Notes under the pieces: generated by a model | Database searches by the model: none | The model's input: the letters and a program-made list of their open reading frames with translations, nothing else | Told to the model about the DNA's origin: nothing | Position numbers and translations under genes: made by a program | Shown here: in pieces, positions 28,217 to 37,497 of the stretch | How the letters are laid out: every line of letters starts with the position of its first letter | Numbering within the stretch: position 1 is the stretch's first letter | Assembly: GCA_024760525.1 (NCBI GenBank) | Contig: CP060499.1 | Location: 992,001 to 1,056,000 of the forward strand | Reading direction: 5' to 3' | Length of the DNA stretch: 64,000 nucleotides | Source: Nitrospira sp. | GTDB taxonomy: Bacteria; Nitrospirota; Nitrospiria; Nitrospirales; Nitrospiraceae

Positions 28217-29059
28217 ATGTTTAGAACCGATGAGATTATTAAGGCCTCGAAGTTGCCGCCGGAAGGCGTGGCGATGTCCAGGCACATCGACTACATTTAT
28301 TTCATTCCGATCTTGTTTGTGACCATCGTGGGCACGTTCCACATGCACTTCGACCTGCTGGCGGGGGACTGGGATTTCTGGATTGATTGGAAGGATCGGC
28401 AGTGGTGGCCGATCGTGACGCCCGTCACCGCGATTACCTTTTGTGCGGCCCTGCAATATTACAATTGGGTGAACTATCGGCAGCCCTTTGGGGCGACGAT
28501 CACGATTCTGGCGCTGCTGGCCGGGAAGTGGGTGACGATCGTGGCCGCCTGGTGGTGGTGGTCGAACTATCCGTATAACTTCGTGATGCCGTCCACCCTG
28601 CTGCCGAGCGCGCTGGTGCTGGACATCGTCTTGTTGTTGACCCGGAACTGGACGTTGACGGCGGTGATCGGGGCGTGGCTGTTTGCCGCGTTGTTCTATC
28701 CGACCAACTGGGCCATCTTCGCCTATAGCCATACGCCGCTCGTCATCGACGGCACCTTGCTGTCGTGGGCGGACTACATGGGCTTTGCGTATGTCCGGAC
28801 CGGGACGCCGGAGTACATTCGGATGATCGAAGTGGGCTCGCTGCGGACGTTCGGCGGGCACAGCACGATGATCTCCTCGTTCTTCGCGGCCTTCGCGTCG
28901 TCGTTGATGTACATCCTGTGGTGGCAGTTCGGGAAGTTCTTCTGCACGTCCTACTTCTACCTGACGGATGACCGGCAGCGGACGACCAAAGTGTACGATG
29001 TGTTCGCGTACGCCACGTTGGCGAACCAGGACAAGGCCAAAGTCGGAGGGAAAGCATGA
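28217..29059 (+). CDS. amoA: Ammonia monooxygenase subunit A
   Basis: 280-residue membrane subunit; begins MFRTDEIIKASKLPPEG and continues with AGDWDFWIDWKDRQWWP and YWWWSNYP-like aromatic stretches diagnostic for bacterial AmoA, with about seven membrane helices. Overall it looks like the comammox branch, close to but distinct from betaproteobacterial AmoA (from memory, not a tree). ATG 28217 is preferred over 28208, because GGAGG directly abuts the earlier ATG but stands 9 bases before the later one. The stop overlaps the ATG of a truncated amoB. Confidence 0.96.
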   Translation: MFRTDEIIKASKLPPEGVAMSRHIDYIYFIPILFVTIVGTFHMHFDLLAGDWDFWIDWKDRQWWPIVTPVTAITFCAALQYYNWVNYRQPFGATITILALLAGKWVTIVAAWWWWSNYPYNFVMPSTLLPSALVLDIVLLLTRNWTLTAVIGAWLFAALFYPTNWAIFAYSHTPLVIDGTLLSWADYMGFAYVRTGTPEYIRMIEVGSLRTFGGHSTMISSFFAAFASSLMYILWWQFGKFFCTSYFYLTDDRQRTTKVYDVFAYATLANQDKAKVGGKA

Positions 29060-29085
29060 ACGCCAAACACGCCTTCAAACGGTGA
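29056..29085 (+). pseudogene. amoB 5' stub: nine codons then stop
   Basis: The amoA stop overlaps an ATG as ATGA, with GGAGG 8 bases upstream, the layout expected for amoB in an amoCAB operon. The frame reads MNAKHAFKR and then meets TGA TAA. The basic opening resembles the n-region of the AmoB signal peptide. Nothing AmoB-like follows in any frame before ftsH, so the gene is missing rather than frameshifted. The identity as an amoB remnant is inference from position and junction. Confidence 0.6.
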
Positions 29086-29143
29086 TAAGAGCTTCACGGA
29101 GATAGGCTATCTGCTCAGACAGATCTATTGTGAGAGGCTACTC

Positions 29144-30949
29144 GTGAAAAGCAAAGCACAAACCGTACTGTTTTGGATGGTGGTAGGCCTGTCCATGGTA
29201 TTTCTTCTCAACCTATGGAACATGCCGACGCGCGTGTCAGAGGAAGAAATTATTTTTAGCGATTTCATGGCGAAGCTCGACCAGGGCGACATCGAGAAGG
29301 TCATCATCAAGGGACATCATATCAGCGGCGTATTAAAAGATAGTTCCCGGCTCCGAACCTACGCGGCGGACTATCCCGATCTCGTCCAGGTGCTGCGAGA
29401 GAAGCATGTTCAGATCGAGGTCAAACCGCTCGACGAAAGCCCGTGGTACGTCCAATTTCTGATGACCTGGGGACCGTTCGTGCTCTTTCTGGGTCTGTTG
29501 TTGTTCTTCATGCGCCGGATGCAGGTTGGGAAGGAAGCTCTGTCCCTCGGGAAAAGCAAAGCCCGCATGCAGACGGATGAGCGGAAAAAGGTGACGTTTT
29601 CCGATGTGGCGGGAATTGATGAAGCGAAAGAAGAAGTACAGGAAACGGTTGAATTTCTGAAAGACCCTCGAAGATTCCAGAAACTCGGCGGACGCATTCC
29701 TAAGGGTGTGTTGGTCGTAGGCCCGCCGGGAACCGGGAAAACATTGTTGGCTAAAGCGATTGCCGGTGAGGCGGGAGTCCCCTTCTTCAGCATCAGCGGT
29801 TCGGATTTTGTGGAAATGTTCGTGGGGGTCGGGGCCTCTCGCGTTCGGGACATGTTCGAACAAGCGAAAAAGCATGCCCCCTGTATCATTTTTATCGACG
29901 AGATCGACGCCGTCGGACGGTCACGGGGGGCGGGGCTTGGCGGCGGAAACGATGAACGTGAGCAAACGCTCAATCAGTTGCTGGTCGAAATGGACGGATT
30001 CGATACGACGGAAGGTGTCATCCTGGTCGCAGCCACCAATCGGCCGGATGTGCTCGACCCGGCCTTGCTGAGGCCAGGTCGGTTCGACAGGCAAGTGGTG
30101 GTGAATCAGCCTGACCTCCGAGGCCGTGCGCAGATTCTGAACGTGCACACGAAGAAAGTGCCGGTTGCAGCCGATGTAGAACTGGAGAAGATCGCTCGAG
30201 GAACTCCCGGTTTCTCAGGCGCCGACTTGGAAAACTTGGTCAACGAGGCTGCGCTTTGGGCTGCTCGTCAGAACAAGAACGAAGTCGGGGCCGTAGACTT
30301 CGAAACGGCGAAAGACAAGATCATGATGGGCGCAGAGCGCAAGAGCATGATGCTTACAGACGAGGAAAAACGAGTCACCGCCTATCACGAGGCGGGCCAT
30401 GCCTTGATGGCCAAACTGCTGCCGGGCACCGATCCAGTTCACAAAGTGTCCATCATTCCAAGAGGCCGCGCATTGGGTGTGACCATGCAGTTGCCGACCG
30501 ACGATCGCCACAATTACTCCAAAGAGTTTTTGCGCGATAGGCTGGCGATTCTCATGGGCGGTCGAGTCGCGGAAGAACTGGTATTCAAACACGTCACAAC
30601 CGGAGCCGGCAACGATCTGGAGCGTGCAACTGATCTCGCGCGCAAGATGGTCTGCGAATGGGGCATGAGCGAAAAGCTGGGGCCGCTGACGTTCGGGCAG
30701 AAAGAGGAATCGATGTTTCTGGGACGCTCCTTTGGGGGCAGGCGTGATGTCAGTAGTGAAATGGCGCTGGAAATCGATCTGGAGATCAAGCGTCTTGTTA
30801 CAGAAAGTTACGAGAGGGCCAAGCAAGTCCTCACCGAACAGATGGTGAGCTTGAAGGCGCTGGCGGCAGCACTCTTGGAAAAAGAGTCGCTGGATGGGTC
30901 GGAAATCGACCGGATTATTCTACAGTCTTCTCCAGTCGCTTCTGCCTAA
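29144..30949 (+). CDS. ftsH: ATP-dependent zinc metalloprotease FtsH
   Basis: Membrane AAA protease. Two helices (about 7-26 and 109-123) flank a periplasmic domain. The AAA module has Walker A GPPGTGKT (193-200), Walker B IIFIDEIDAVG and the second region of homology through RPGRFDRQV. The zinc protease has HEAGH (415-419). 601 residues. The start is GTG at 29144, the only one before the conserved first helix. It begins 58 bases after the amoB stub and may receive read-through from the amo promoter, although it is not part of typical amo operons as I know them. Confidence 0.95.
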   Translation: MKSKAQTVLFWMVVGLSMVFLLNLWNMPTRVSEEEIIFSDFMAKLDQGDIEKVIIKGHHISGVLKDSSRLRTYAADYPDLVQVLREKHVQIEVKPLDESPWYVQFLMTWGPFVLFLGLLLFFMRRMQVGKEALSLGKSKARMQTDERKKVTFSDVAGIDEAKEEVQETVEFLKDPRRFQKLGGRIPKGVLVVGPPGTGKTLLAKAIAGEAGVPFFSISGSDFVEMFVGVGASRVRDMFEQAKKHAPCIIFIDEIDAVGRSRGAGLGGGNDEREQTLNQLLVEMDGFDTTEGVILVAATNRPDVLDPALLRPGRFDRQVVVNQPDLRGRAQILNVHTKKVPVAADVELEKIARGTPGFSGADLENLVNEAALWAARQNKNEVGAVDFETAKDKIMMGAERKSMMLTDEEKRVTAYHEAGHALMAKLLPGTDPVHKVSIIPRGRALGVTMQLPTDDRHNYSKEFLRDRLAILMGGRVAEELVFKHVTTGAGNDLERATDLARKMVCEWGMSEKLGPLTFGQKEESMFLGRSFGGRRDVSSEMALEIDLEIKRLVTESYERAKQVLTEQMVSLKALAAALLEKESLDGSEIDRIILQSSPVASA

Positions 30950-30965
30950 TGCGATTGTGATGCGC

Positions 30966-31000
30966 ATACCGGCTCGCATTCCTGGAATGCGAGCCGGTAT
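30966..31000. terminator. Perfect 16-bp hairpin between convergent ftsH and guanidine carboxylase genes
   Basis: ATACCGGCTCGCATTC and its exact complement are separated by CTG. The element sits centrally in the 58-base gap between two convergent stops, so it can serve both strands. There is no T-run on either side, which is unusual for an intrinsic terminator; it may act with Rho or as a 3'-end stabiliser. Confidence 0.65.
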
Positions 31001-31007
31001 CGGTGGC

Positions 31008-34000
31008 TCACTCTTCCTGAATCACGAGCAACAGCTTTCCGGCGGGAACATGCTCTCGCTCCTGGCAATATAGCTGTTGCACAGTCCCATTCACCGGAGA
31101 TTGGACCGTGAGCTCCATTTTCATCGATTCAAGAATAACTACCGGGCTTCCCGCAGTGACGCGCTGTCCGCTCGCCACGAGCAATTTCCACACAGTACCC
31201 GTTACGTGCGCAGTGATGGCGTGAGCCCCTTCGGGAAGATCGATCTCAGCTGATGGTTCTGCCGGGCCGGAGTCGGTGTCACTGATGTACTCCGCCTGAC
31301 CACTGTTCCTCCAGCGCTCCCGCTCGGCTTCAAATGCAGCTTGCTGCTTGGTTTTGAACGCGCTGATCGAGGCGGCATTCTGTTGCAGGAACGTATTGTA
31401 CTGTTTCAGGCTGAAGGTCGTTTCTTCTACCTTCAACTTAAATCGTCCAGCTGTGAAGTCCTTGCGCAGCTCGTGCAGTTCGCTCCCGCTCACAGGATAG
31501 AAGCGAATCTGATCGAAAAAGCGCAGCAGCCACGGGTTGCCCTGCTTGAAATCGGCGGTTTGGCGATAGCGATTCCACATTTGCACGGTGCGTCCGACGA
31601 ACTGATATCCGCCGGGGCCTTCCATGCCGTAGATGCACAGGTACGCGCCACCTATTCCCACCGCGTTCTCAGGAGTCCAGGTGCGCGCCGGGTTATACTT
31701 CGTGGTCACAAGGCGGTGGCGGGGATCCAGCGGAGTCGCGACCGGCGCACCCAGATATACGTCCCCCAGCCCCAATACCAGATAGCTTGCCTCAAATACG
31801 ATACGTTGCACGTCTTCGACGCTGTCCAGCCCGTTGATACGACGGATAAACTCGATATTGCTCGGACACCACGGCGCATCGTTGCGTACGGACTGCATAT
31901 ATTTGTCGATGGCGACCTGTGTGGCCTCATCGTCCCATGAAAGCGGAAGATGCACGATGCGCGTCGGCACCTCCATTTCATCGACAGGGGGGAGATTCTT
32001 CTCGGCACCCACGAGGATGTTGAGCAATCTGGCACGAGGCAATACTCGCGGCTGAAAATGAATCTGCAGAGACCGGATGCCGGGCGTCAGATCCACGATT
32101 CCTTTCAGATGCTCCCTGTCGATTGTTTGTTGGAGCCATTCCATCAGGGCGTGCGCATGAAAGCGAAGATTGAGGTCGAGTATCGGCGGCCCATACTCGA
32201 TCAACAGATTTTCGTCCCCGGACTGGCGATACACGACCTGCATGTGCCGAGGACCTTCAGGAATATGATCCAAAATAGGCTGGTCCAGCAGGTCGGCTTC
32301 GGATGGCTTCGGGGTGATGTCTGGCTGCCGAAGACTTTGGATCATTACGCCCTGTGAGTGATCAAGCGCCAATGCGTGTTCTGCTGAAATCCGGCAGAAG
32401 CGTACGTGATCACCCGGCTTGAGCTGACCTATCTTCCAGAGATCGGCGCGGACGATCGAGGCGGGGCAGACGAAACCGCCGAGACTGGGACCATCAGGTC
32501 CCAATATCACCGGCATATCGCCGGTGAAAATCACCGCGCCAAGGGCATAGGCATTGTCGTGGATATTGGATGGGTGTAGACCTGCTTCGCCTCCGTCGTG
32601 GCGCGACCATTCGGGCTTGGGACCGATCAGACGTACGCCGGTGCGGCTGGAGTTGTGGTGGATTGCCCACTCGGTCTCAAAAAACATGCGGATATCGTCA
32701 TCAGAGAAAAACTCCGGCGCTCCGTGTGGGCCGTACAGCACGCGGATTTGCCAGTTATCGGTATAGTTCGGAATCAATTCCTGCGGCAGAGTGTGGGGGG
32801 TGTGGTCGTGCGTGGCCGCAATGTGCAGTAGGTCGCCACTGCGCAGAACGCGTCCGGCATGTCCACCGAACTGGCCGAGGGTGAAGGTGGCCTTGCTGCC
32901 AAGATAGGCAGGCACCTGAAAGCCGCCTTGCACGGCCAGATAAGCCCGGCAGCCGTGATTGCTGATTCGCCCGAACTGCAGCAATGCCCCTGCTTTGACC
33001 GCATGCGATTGCCATTGCGCCAATGGTTTGCCGTCCAGATGCATCTCGATCGATGCGCCGGTTGCGGCAATGACGCTGTCGCAGTTGAAACGAAGGGTCG
33101 GGCCGATAACAGTGATCTCGAGTCCGGCCTCATCCTGTCGGTTGTTGACCAGGCGATTGGCCAGACGGAATGCCAGATCATCCATCGGGCCTGACGGCGG
33201 CACGCCGACTTGCCAATACCCCAGACGTCCTGGATAGTCCTGCACCGTCGTCTGCATTCCAGGGGTGAGCACCTCGATGGTCTCTGCGTGGTATCCAAAT
33301 CCTTTGAGCACGCCCGTCGTGTACCGACCGCTACGGAACGCTGCACCGTGTAAGACTTGCTTGAGATAATTCAAATTCGTTTCAATGCCGTGCAGGGCGG
33401 TCTTATGGAGGGCTGTCGTCAGGCTTGCAATGGCTTGTTCACGCTCCGGCTCACGGATGATAATCTTGGCCAGCATCGGGTCATAGTACGGAGAGACTTC
33501 GACACCACGCTCCACCCAGGTCTCGACACGTGCTTCCGATGGAAAGTCTGCGGCCGTGAGTGTGCCGCAGGACGGTTGAAAATCTTTCGCCGGACTCTCG
33601 GCGTACACCCGTGCTTGAATGGCGACCCCTCGCGGTTGGATGTTGAGTGAATCCAGCGGTGGGAGATTCCCGGCAGCCTGCCGTACCATCCATTCCACCA
33701 GATCAATGCCGGTCACTTCTTCGGTCACACCGTGCTCGACCTGCAGACGCGTGTTGACCTCGAGGAAATAGAACTCGCTGCTGGAGGCATCGACAATGTA
33801 TTCCACCGTGCCGGCCGACTGATAATTGACCGCTTTCCCCAGGCGCGCGGCCGCGTCCAGCAGGGCTTGGCGCAAGGGCGGAGTCAGATTAGGAGCGGGG
33901 GTCTCTTCTATGACCTTCTGGTTGCGCCGTTGGACTGAGCAGTCACGTTCCCCTAGCGCGATCACTTTGCCCTTCCCGTCGCCGAAAATCTGAACCTCAA

Positions 34001-34622
34001 TGTGGCGGGCGTCTTCGACGTATTTTTCGAGAAACAAGCCGGCATCCTTAAAGTTGTTCTGTGCCAGGTATTTCACCGACTCGTACGCCTCGTTCAGTTC
34101 CTCTTTGTTCCGGCACAGACGCATGCCGATCCCGCCGCCGCCGGCTGTGCTTTTCAGCATGACGGGATAACCGATCTTTGCCGCCTCGGATACGGCGTGG
34201 TCGATGCTATCCAGCAGACCGGTCCCCGGAAGCAGCGGAACTTGATTCTGCATAGCCAGGGCGCGCGCCGTGTGTTTGAGACCGAAGGCGCGCATCTGCT
34301 CCGGGCTGGGGCCGATAAAGGAAATGCCTTGGCCTGCGCACTGCTCGGCGAAATGTGCCTGCTCGCTGAGAAAACCATAGCCGGGATGAATGGCCTGTGC
34401 GCCGGTTCGTCTGGCAACATCCAAAATCTTGTCGGCGCGGAGATAGCTGTCCGCTGCGACTCCGCTGCCGATCCAATGAGCTTCATCAGCCTCTACCACG
34501 TGCCGAGACAAGAGATCGGCGTCTGTATACACAGCGACGCTTTCCACCCCGATACGGCGCAGGGTACGGATGATACGGCAAGCAATGGTGCCGCGGTTGG
34601 CAATCAGTACCTTCTCAAACAT
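31008..34622 (-). CDS. Guanidine carboxylase (urea carboxylase family), biotin-dependent
   Basis: ATP- and biotin-dependent carboxylase of 1204 residues. Domains in order: biotin carboxylase (about 1-450; starts MFEKVLIANRGTIACRI, ATP loop STAGGGGIGM), carboxyltransferase part of the KipA/AHS2 type (about 465-790; QDYPGRLGYWQVGVPPSGPMD), KipI/AHS1 type (about 820-1030) and a C-terminal biotinyl domain with ESMKMEL. Usually annotated urea carboxylase. The guanidine-I riboswitch and two DUF1989 genes in the same operon favour guanidine as substrate, giving carboxyguanidine. The ATG at 34622 overlaps the preceding stop by 8 bases; the frame is open further up but only MFEK matches the family start. 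Assigning urea versus guanidine is inference from context. Confidence 0.9.
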   Translation of the reverse strand: MFEKVLIANRGTIACRIIRTLRRIGVESVAVYTDADLLSRHVVEADEAHWIGSGVAADSYLRADKILDVARRTGAQAIHPGYGFLSEQAHFAEQCAGQGISFIGPSPEQMRAFGLKHTARALAMQNQVPLLPGTGLLDSIDHAVSEAAKIGYPVMLKSTAGGGGIGMRLCRNKEELNEAYESVKYLAQNNFKDAGLFLEKYVEDARHIEVQIFGDGKGKVIALGERDCSVQRRNQKVIEETPAPNLTPPLRQALLDAAARLGKAVNYQSAGTVEYIVDASSSEFYFLEVNTRLQVEHGVTEEVTGIDLVEWMVRQAAGNLPPLDSLNIQPRGVAIQARVYAESPAKDFQPSCGTLTAADFPSEARVETWVERGVEVSPYYDPMLAKIIIREPEREQAIASLTTALHKTALHGIETNLNYLKQVLHGAAFRSGRYTTGVLKGFGYHAETIEVLTPGMQTTVQDYPGRLGYWQVGVPPSGPMDDLAFRLANRLVNNRQDEAGLEITVIGPTLRFNCDSVIAATGASIEMHLDGKPLAQWQSHAVKAGALLQFGRISNHGCRAYLAVQGGFQVPAYLGSKATFTLGQFGGHAGRVLRSGDLLHIAATHDHTPHTLPQELIPNYTDNWQIRVLYGPHGAPEFFSDDDIRMFFETEWAIHHNSSRTGVRLIGPKPEWSRHDGGEAGLHPSNIHDNAYALGAVIFTGDMPVILGPDGPSLGGFVCPASIVRADLWKIGQLKPGDHVRFCRISAEHALALDHSQGVMIQSLRQPDITPKPSEADLLDQPILDHIPEGPRHMQVVYRQSGDENLLIEYGPPILDLNLRFHAHALMEWLQQTIDREHLKGIVDLTPGIRSLQIHFQPRVLPRARLLNILVGAEKNLPPVDEMEVPTRIVHLPLSWDDEATQVAIDKYMQSVRNDAPWCPSNIEFIRRINGLDSVEDVQRIVFEASYLVLGLGDVYLGAPVATPLDPRHRLVTTKYNPARTWTPENAVGIGGAYLCIYGMEGPGGYQFVGRTVQMWNRYRQTADFKQGNPWLLRFFDQIRFYPVSGSELHELRKDFTAGRFKLKVEETTFSLKQYNTFLQQNAASISAFKTKQQAAFEAERERWRNSGQAEYISDTDSGPAEPSAEIDLPEGAHAITAHVTGTVWKLLVASGQRVTAGSPVVILESMKMELTVQSPVNGTVQQLYCQEREHVPAGKLLLVIQEE

Positions 34623-35301
34623 GCGCAATCCCTTTTCCGGCCGCCTCCCATACCAACAAGCGAATCGGCGTGGGATTGAAGGCATTACAGGGGTTATTGA
34701 GCTGCGGGCAATTCGAGATCATCACGACGACGTCCATTTCAGCGCACATTTCGACATATTTGCCGGGCGCCGATACTCCGTCGACAAATTCAAGCCCGCC
34801 GGCGTCCGTCACCGGAACGTTCATGAAAAAGTTGATATTGCTGGGGAGATCGCGTTTGGTTAGGCCGAGTTGTTCACAAAGCGGATCGTGTGCCAAGGCA
34901 TGGAGAAAACTATCTCGGCAGCTATGCATCGCATGCTTGTCCAGTGCATAACGAACTCTGTTGCTTTCCGACGCGCAGGCCCCGCCCAGCGTATCATGAC
35001 GCCCGCACGTGTCGGCGACGATCGTGAGCATGACGTTGCCGAAATTGGAATAGAGCTTGGTGCCGGTAGTCAAATACAGGCTTCTTTGCCGGCTGATCGT
35101 GTCGGTGGCGCTATAGCGTTCCGGTGTATGAGCCGGGTTGAAGAACAGGGTATCGACCGCCTGGTTTCCTTCCAGATCGACAATGCGAAACGTCGCTCCT
35201 TTTTTTACCAGCTTGACCCACGGTTCGCCTGCGGGGCAGATCTCATCGACGACGGCATGCTCTGGATCAAGCCGGCTTTCGATCAGGTTGTGCACGCTCA
35301 T
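34615..35301 (-). CDS. DUF1989 protein, carboxyguanidine deiminase-type subunit
   Basis: 228 residues of the family long called urea carboxylase-associated protein. Conserved features: VDLEGNQAVDTLFF, YSATDTISRQRSLYLTTG, CGRHDTLGGAC with Cys and His for metal or catalysis, PSNINFFMNVPV and CAEMDVVVMISNCPQ. Members of this family act in pairs (CgdA/CgdB) as carboxyguanidine deiminase, converting carboxyguanidine to allophanate. The pair here is this gene and the next; I do not assign which is A or B. Both ends overlap neighbouring genes by a few bases (8 with the carboxylase, 4 with the next), showing one operon. Confidence 0.85.
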   Translation of the reverse strand: MSVHNLIESRLDPEHAVVDEICPAGEPWVKLVKKGATFRIVDLEGNQAVDTLFFNPAHTPERYSATDTISRQRSLYLTTGTKLYSNFGNVMLTIVADTCGRHDTLGGACASESNRVRYALDKHAMHSCRDSFLHALAHDPLCEQLGLTKRDLPSNINFFMNVPVTDAGGLEFVDGVSAPGKYVEMCAEMDVVVMISNCPQLNNPCNAFNPTPIRLLVWEAAGKGIAHV

Positions 35302-36029
35302 TCGACACCTCCCTTACAGGCATACAATCGTTGAGTGTGTTGGAGACCTCGCATATTCTCAGCCAAACCCATACATTCTGCGGTGGATCCAGCCGGTGTA
35401 GGGAACAGGGCTAAGCGGACTGCACCTGGACGGTAGACTTTGGATGGGTCGAGCGGGTGCGGGGCGGCGGACAGCACAACCAGCGTATCCATTTCGAAGC
35501 TCAGATCGACGGAGTCGCCGGGTCTTCTGTGATCTTCCTTAAAAGACAGTTCTCCGGATGAATCAGCGGTGATCTTACTGAAAAAATTAATGTTGGAGAC
35601 GACATCCCGCTTCCCTAACCCCCATTTGCCCAGCTCGATGAGCATTCCGTCCAGCCCGCTCCGATACATCTGATTCCGATGCTCCTGATATCGGGCGACA
35701 CCGTATTGCTTCTCTATCTGCTCGGCATCACTCAGTCCGCATGCGGTGTCATGCCAACCGGTCGTGTCTGCGGTAATGAAACAGAAAATGCGCCCCATAT
35801 CGGAATAGCAGGCGTGTCCTTTGGTCAATCGGAAGGTATGTTGACACTTCAGCGTATCCGCCATGTTGTACCGTTCCAATTTCTCTTCACGGTTAAACAA
35901 CAGCACGGCGGCGTTGGCTCTGCCTTCGACGTCTTCCAGCCGCAGGGTCGTGCCACGGCGCACAATACCGGACCAATGACAACCTCCGGGGACGGTTTCT
36001 TCCCAGAGCAAGGAATGAGCGTGATTCAT
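35298..36029 (-). CDS. DUF1989 protein, second carboxyguanidine deiminase-type subunit
   Basis: 243 residues, a diverged paralogue of the neighbour with the same core: VEGRANAAVLLF, YNMADTLKCQHTFRLTKG, TGWHDTACG, VSNINFFSKI and FEMDTLVVLSAAPHPLDP. ATG 36029 is preferred over 36044 because GAGGAG lies 7 bases before it. The two paralogues are expected to form a heteromeric deiminase. The last four bases (ATGA) overlap the start of the companion gene. Confidence 0.85.
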   Translation of the reverse strand: MNHAHSLLWEETVPGGCHWSGIVRRGTTLRLEDVEGRANAAVLLFNREEKLERYNMADTLKCQHTFRLTKGHACYSDMGRIFCFITADTTGWHDTACGLSDAEQIEKQYGVARYQEHRNQMYRSGLDGMLIELGKWGLGKRDVVSNINFFSKITADSSGELSFKEDHRRPGDSVDLSFEMDTLVVLSAAPHPLDPSKVYRPGAVRLALFPTPAGSTAECMGLAENMRGLQHTQRLYACKGGVE

Positions 36030-36060
36030 GTGTGACTCCTCCATAACGTAAGGCGATTGA

Positions 36061-37497
36061 TTAATTCTTGCGGAGACGGTTGGTCAGCACGTACAGCGTC
36101 GTCACTCCCAGGATGCTTCCGAGGACCAGCGGGACAGCCCAGAGTTGCCACCAGGGAGCATCGGGCGAGGTTGCATAGGGGCGCGGCCATGCAATATTGA
36201 TGAATTCGAATACTGACCAGACGAAGGCGACCGTATTGATGAGCAACCCCCAGGCGCCTAGTTTCAGCTGACCCAATGAGGGATCCCAACGGCCTGTGAG
36301 ACGGGTAAAGAGTCCAACGCCCGTCGTCATCGCAAACATGGCGTACAACCCGCCCGTGCCGAACGCCAGCACCGTCGCAACTGCTTCGTCGTTGAGTCCG
36401 AAGAGCAATCCGAGCGTCGCGAGCAGAACCGTGAACATCACGGCGTTATGCGGAGCTCCGGCAGCGGTGACCCGACTCAGGAGGGCCGGCATACTCCCCT
36501 CACGCGCCATGGAAAATACAATACGGGATGTGTATTGCACCATGGATGACCCGCAAGCCAGAAAGGCAATCATGACAATCGTCAGGAAAGGGGTTTCGGC
36601 CCACGCTCCGAAGTTGTCGACGATCACGGGGGTGACGGGATCGGACGCGGCGCTCGTATGGACCAATGTGTCACGACTGAAGCTGAGGGTGAGCGCGGAA
36701 GAGTTGAAGAGCACCACGCTTCCCACCATGCAGAGAGACAAAAAGATCGCGCGCGGCACCATTCGTTTGGGATCGTGGGTTTCTTCGGCAATGGTTGAGC
36801 AGGCATCGAAGCCGATGAACGCCCAGCCGGAAATGGCAAGTGCCGCCAGAAACGCGGCGGTCTGGCTGGGGGCGGTTCCCGTCCCGAGATGCGCGAACAG
36901 TTCTGAGAATTCATGTTGCCGGAAAAAGAAAAACAGCAGCAGCGCGACACCGAACGAGCCGACGATTTCCGCATAGACACCCAGGGAAATAAGGAACTTG
37001 AATATCGAGACGTGGACCAGGTTGAGGATGGTGCACACCAGCATGAACACCGCGCCCCATATCACGAGGCTGACTCCTGTTCCACCTCCTGATCCGAAAA
37101 AAATGGCCAGCCAGACGCCGCCGGTGTAGGCGGTGGTGGTGAGCATCGCAATCGTGGAGCTGACATAGATGGCTCCGGCATATGTCCCTGTGGTGGGGCC
37201 TCCCAGCTGCCTCGCCCATTTGTACGCTCCACCCGCGATCGGAATCTGAGAGGACAGCTCCGCATACACGGTTGCCACCAGCAGCTGCATCACCAGACAG
37301 AGCGCCAGCGCTGAAAACCAACCACCGCCCGTTACTACCGTCTGTACGCCGATGATGGCGTACAGCCCGGCAACCGGCGACACGGTTGCGAAACCGATGG
37401 TGAGGCTGTTCCAGAGGCTGAGGCTGCGGTTGAGTGTCTCGGGCGCACTCGTAGCGCGAGCGGGAATAATCGTATCTGGACTTTCTTCAGTCAGCAT
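36061..37497 (-). CDS. APC-family permease, probable guanidine importer
   Basis: 478 residues, about 12 membrane helices, amino acid/polyamine/organocation fold: SLTIGFATVSPVAGLYA in helix 1, PIAGGAYKWARQLGG after helix 2, GFDACSTIAEETHDPKR in helix 6-loop. It is the first structural gene behind the guanidine-I riboswitch, so guanidine uptake is the natural reading; the family also carries amino acids and amines. ATG 37497 has TGAGG about 8 bases upstream; an in-frame GTG at 37509 is possible. The start is overlapped by the end of a 26-codon leader ORF. Confidence 0.88.
   Translation of the reverse strand: MLTEESPDTIIPARATSAPETLNRSLSLWNSLTIGFATVSPVAGLYAIIGVQTVVTGGGWFSALALCLVMQLLVATVYAELSSQIPIAGGAYKWARQLGGPTTGTYAGAIYVSSTIAMLTTTAYTGGVWLAIFFGSGGGTGVSLVIWGAVFMLVCTILNLVHVSIFKFLISLGVYAEIVGSFGVALLLFFFFRQHEFSELFAHLGTGTAPSQTAAFLAALAISGWAFIGFDACSTIAEETHDPKRMVPRAIFLSLCMVGSVVLFNSSALTLSFSRDTLVHTSAASDPVTPVIVDNFGAWAETPFLTIVMIAFLACGSSMVQYTSRIVFSMAREGSMPALLSRVTAAGAPHNAVMFTVLLATLGLLFGLNDEAVATVLAFGTGGLYAMFAMTTGVGLFTRLTGRWDPSLGQLKLGAWGLLINTVAFVWSVFEFINIAWPRPYATSPDAPWWQLWAVPLVLGSILGVTTLYVLTNRLRKN

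Noticed and set aside
27472..28861. Long minus-strand frames opposite amoC and amoA
   Set aside because: They come from the G-ending codon bias of amoCA. The translations are Arg/Pro/His rich, without domains or ribosome binding sites.
31008..34622. Calling the carboxylase a urea carboxylase
   Set aside because: The guanidine-I aptamer and the DUF1989 pair argue for guanidine; urea remains possible as a side substrate.
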